From contig NC_091255.1 in assembly GCF_042477335.2 (NCBI RefSeq), positions 32,900,501 to 32,964,500 on the forward strand: DNA of 64,000 bases, read 5' to 3'. A program made the position numbers and the translations under genes. Origin of the DNA: Ovis canadensis. Taxonomy: Eukaryota > Chordata > Mammalia > Artiodactyla > Bovidae. Under the pieces are notes generated by a model. That model did no database searches. It saw nothing but the letters and a program-made list of their open reading frames with translations, and was not told the origin of the DNA. This document shows positions 63,591-64,000 of the stretch, piece by piece. Every line of letters starts with the position of its first letter. Within the stretch, counting starts at the first letter, position 1.

Positions 63591-64000
63591 AATAAATAAC
63601 CAATAAGGACCTACTGTATAGCACAGCGCAGGGAACTCTGCTTAATATTCTGTAATAATCTAAATGGGAAAAGAACTTGAAAAAGAACAGATACGTGTGT
63701 ATGTATAACTGAATCATTTTGCTATACCCCTGAAACTAAACAACACTGGTAATCAACTATGTGTGCACGCTCAGTCGTGTCTGGCTCTGTGCGGCCCCGT
63801 GAACTCTAGCTCCCAGGCTCCTCTGTCCCTGGGATTCTCCAGCAAGAATACTGGAGTGGGTTGCCACTTCCTTCTCCAGATCTTTCCGAAGACCCAGGGC
63901 TGGAACCCACATCTCCTGCATCTCCTGCACTGGCAGGCGGATTCTTTAGTACTGTGCTACCGGAGAAACCCCTGTTAGTCAGCTATACTCCAGTATAAAA
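63591..64000 (+). mobile_element. L1 3' end split by a Bov-tA SINE
   Basis: L1 tail text (GGACCTACTGTATAGCACAG ... CTGAATCATTTTGCTATACC ... CTGGTAATCAACTAT) stops near 63761 and resumes at about 63980 with AGTCAGCTATACTCCAGTAT. Between them sits a reversed Bov-tA (63764-63974). The two AATCAACTAT/AGTCAGCTAT copies are the diverged target duplication. Confidence 0.85.

Larger units (their letters stand above)
61986..64000. other. ITGAE intron at the right edge
   Basis: Searched on the minus strand for the next upstream ITGAE exon; none was found, so it lies beyond the window. The interval holds reversed BovA2 (62345-62607), CHR SINEs (62638-62735, 63470-63590) and an L1 3' end split by a Bov-tA (63591-64000). 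Unique sequence lies at 62740-63465. Confidence 0.6.

Overview
The window is nuclear DNA from a ruminant, of cattle, sheep or goat type; which one cannot be settled from the sequence. The evidence is spliced vertebrate genes with GT-AG introns, CpG-island promoters, and many tRNA-derived Bov-tA/BovA2 SINEs and CHR-type SINEs. Artiodactyl L1 3' ends and older MIR, L2 and MER5-like fossils are also present. Gene content and order match the human 17p13.2 block CTNS - TAX1BP3 - EMC6 - P2RX5 - ITGAE/HASPIN.

Layout. 1-9.5 kb holds the last eight coding exons of CTNS (+), the lysosomal cystine exporter; its first exons lie left of the window. 10.4-15.5 kb holds complete TAX1BP3 (-), a single-PDZ protein, converging tail to tail with CTNS. 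15.5-16.6 kb holds a compact CpG-rich divergent promoter and EMC6 (+), with its coding sequence in one exon. 23.5-34.2 kb holds complete P2RX5 (-), an ATP-gated channel in 12 coding exons, including an intact exon 10 that most human transcripts lack. 34.3-41.9 kb is intergenic. 41.9 kb to the right edge holds the last 13 coding exons of ITGAE (-), the integrin alpha-E chain. The single-exon kinase gene HASPIN (+) sits inside one ITGAE intron on the opposite strand.

Every coding exon was placed by reading the translation across both splice sites and checking that phases join. The totals close: TAX1BP3 gives 124 residues, P2RX5 429, EMC6 110, HASPIN 781 from its Kozak ATG, the CTNS part 320 residues, and the ITGAE part 406 residues plus stop. 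I saw no frameshift or premature stop in any of the six genes.

The genes do not form one pathway: lysosomal transport, PDZ scaffolding, ER membrane insertion, purinergic signalling, lymphocyte adhesion and mitotic histone phosphorylation. Their links are structural: shared promoter space (TAX1BP3/EMC6, ITGAE/HASPIN), nesting, and convergent ends.

I found no unknown gene system. The observations most worth a second look are the intact P2RX5 exon 10, a strong antisense bias of CHR SINEs inside genes (13 of 14), an A-B-A-B-C-B-C duplication array in a P2RX5 intron, a three-times-copied target site around stacked retrotransposons, and the TCTCGCGAGA palindrome in the HASPIN promoter. Repeat names and boundaries come from memory of consensus sequences and are approximate.
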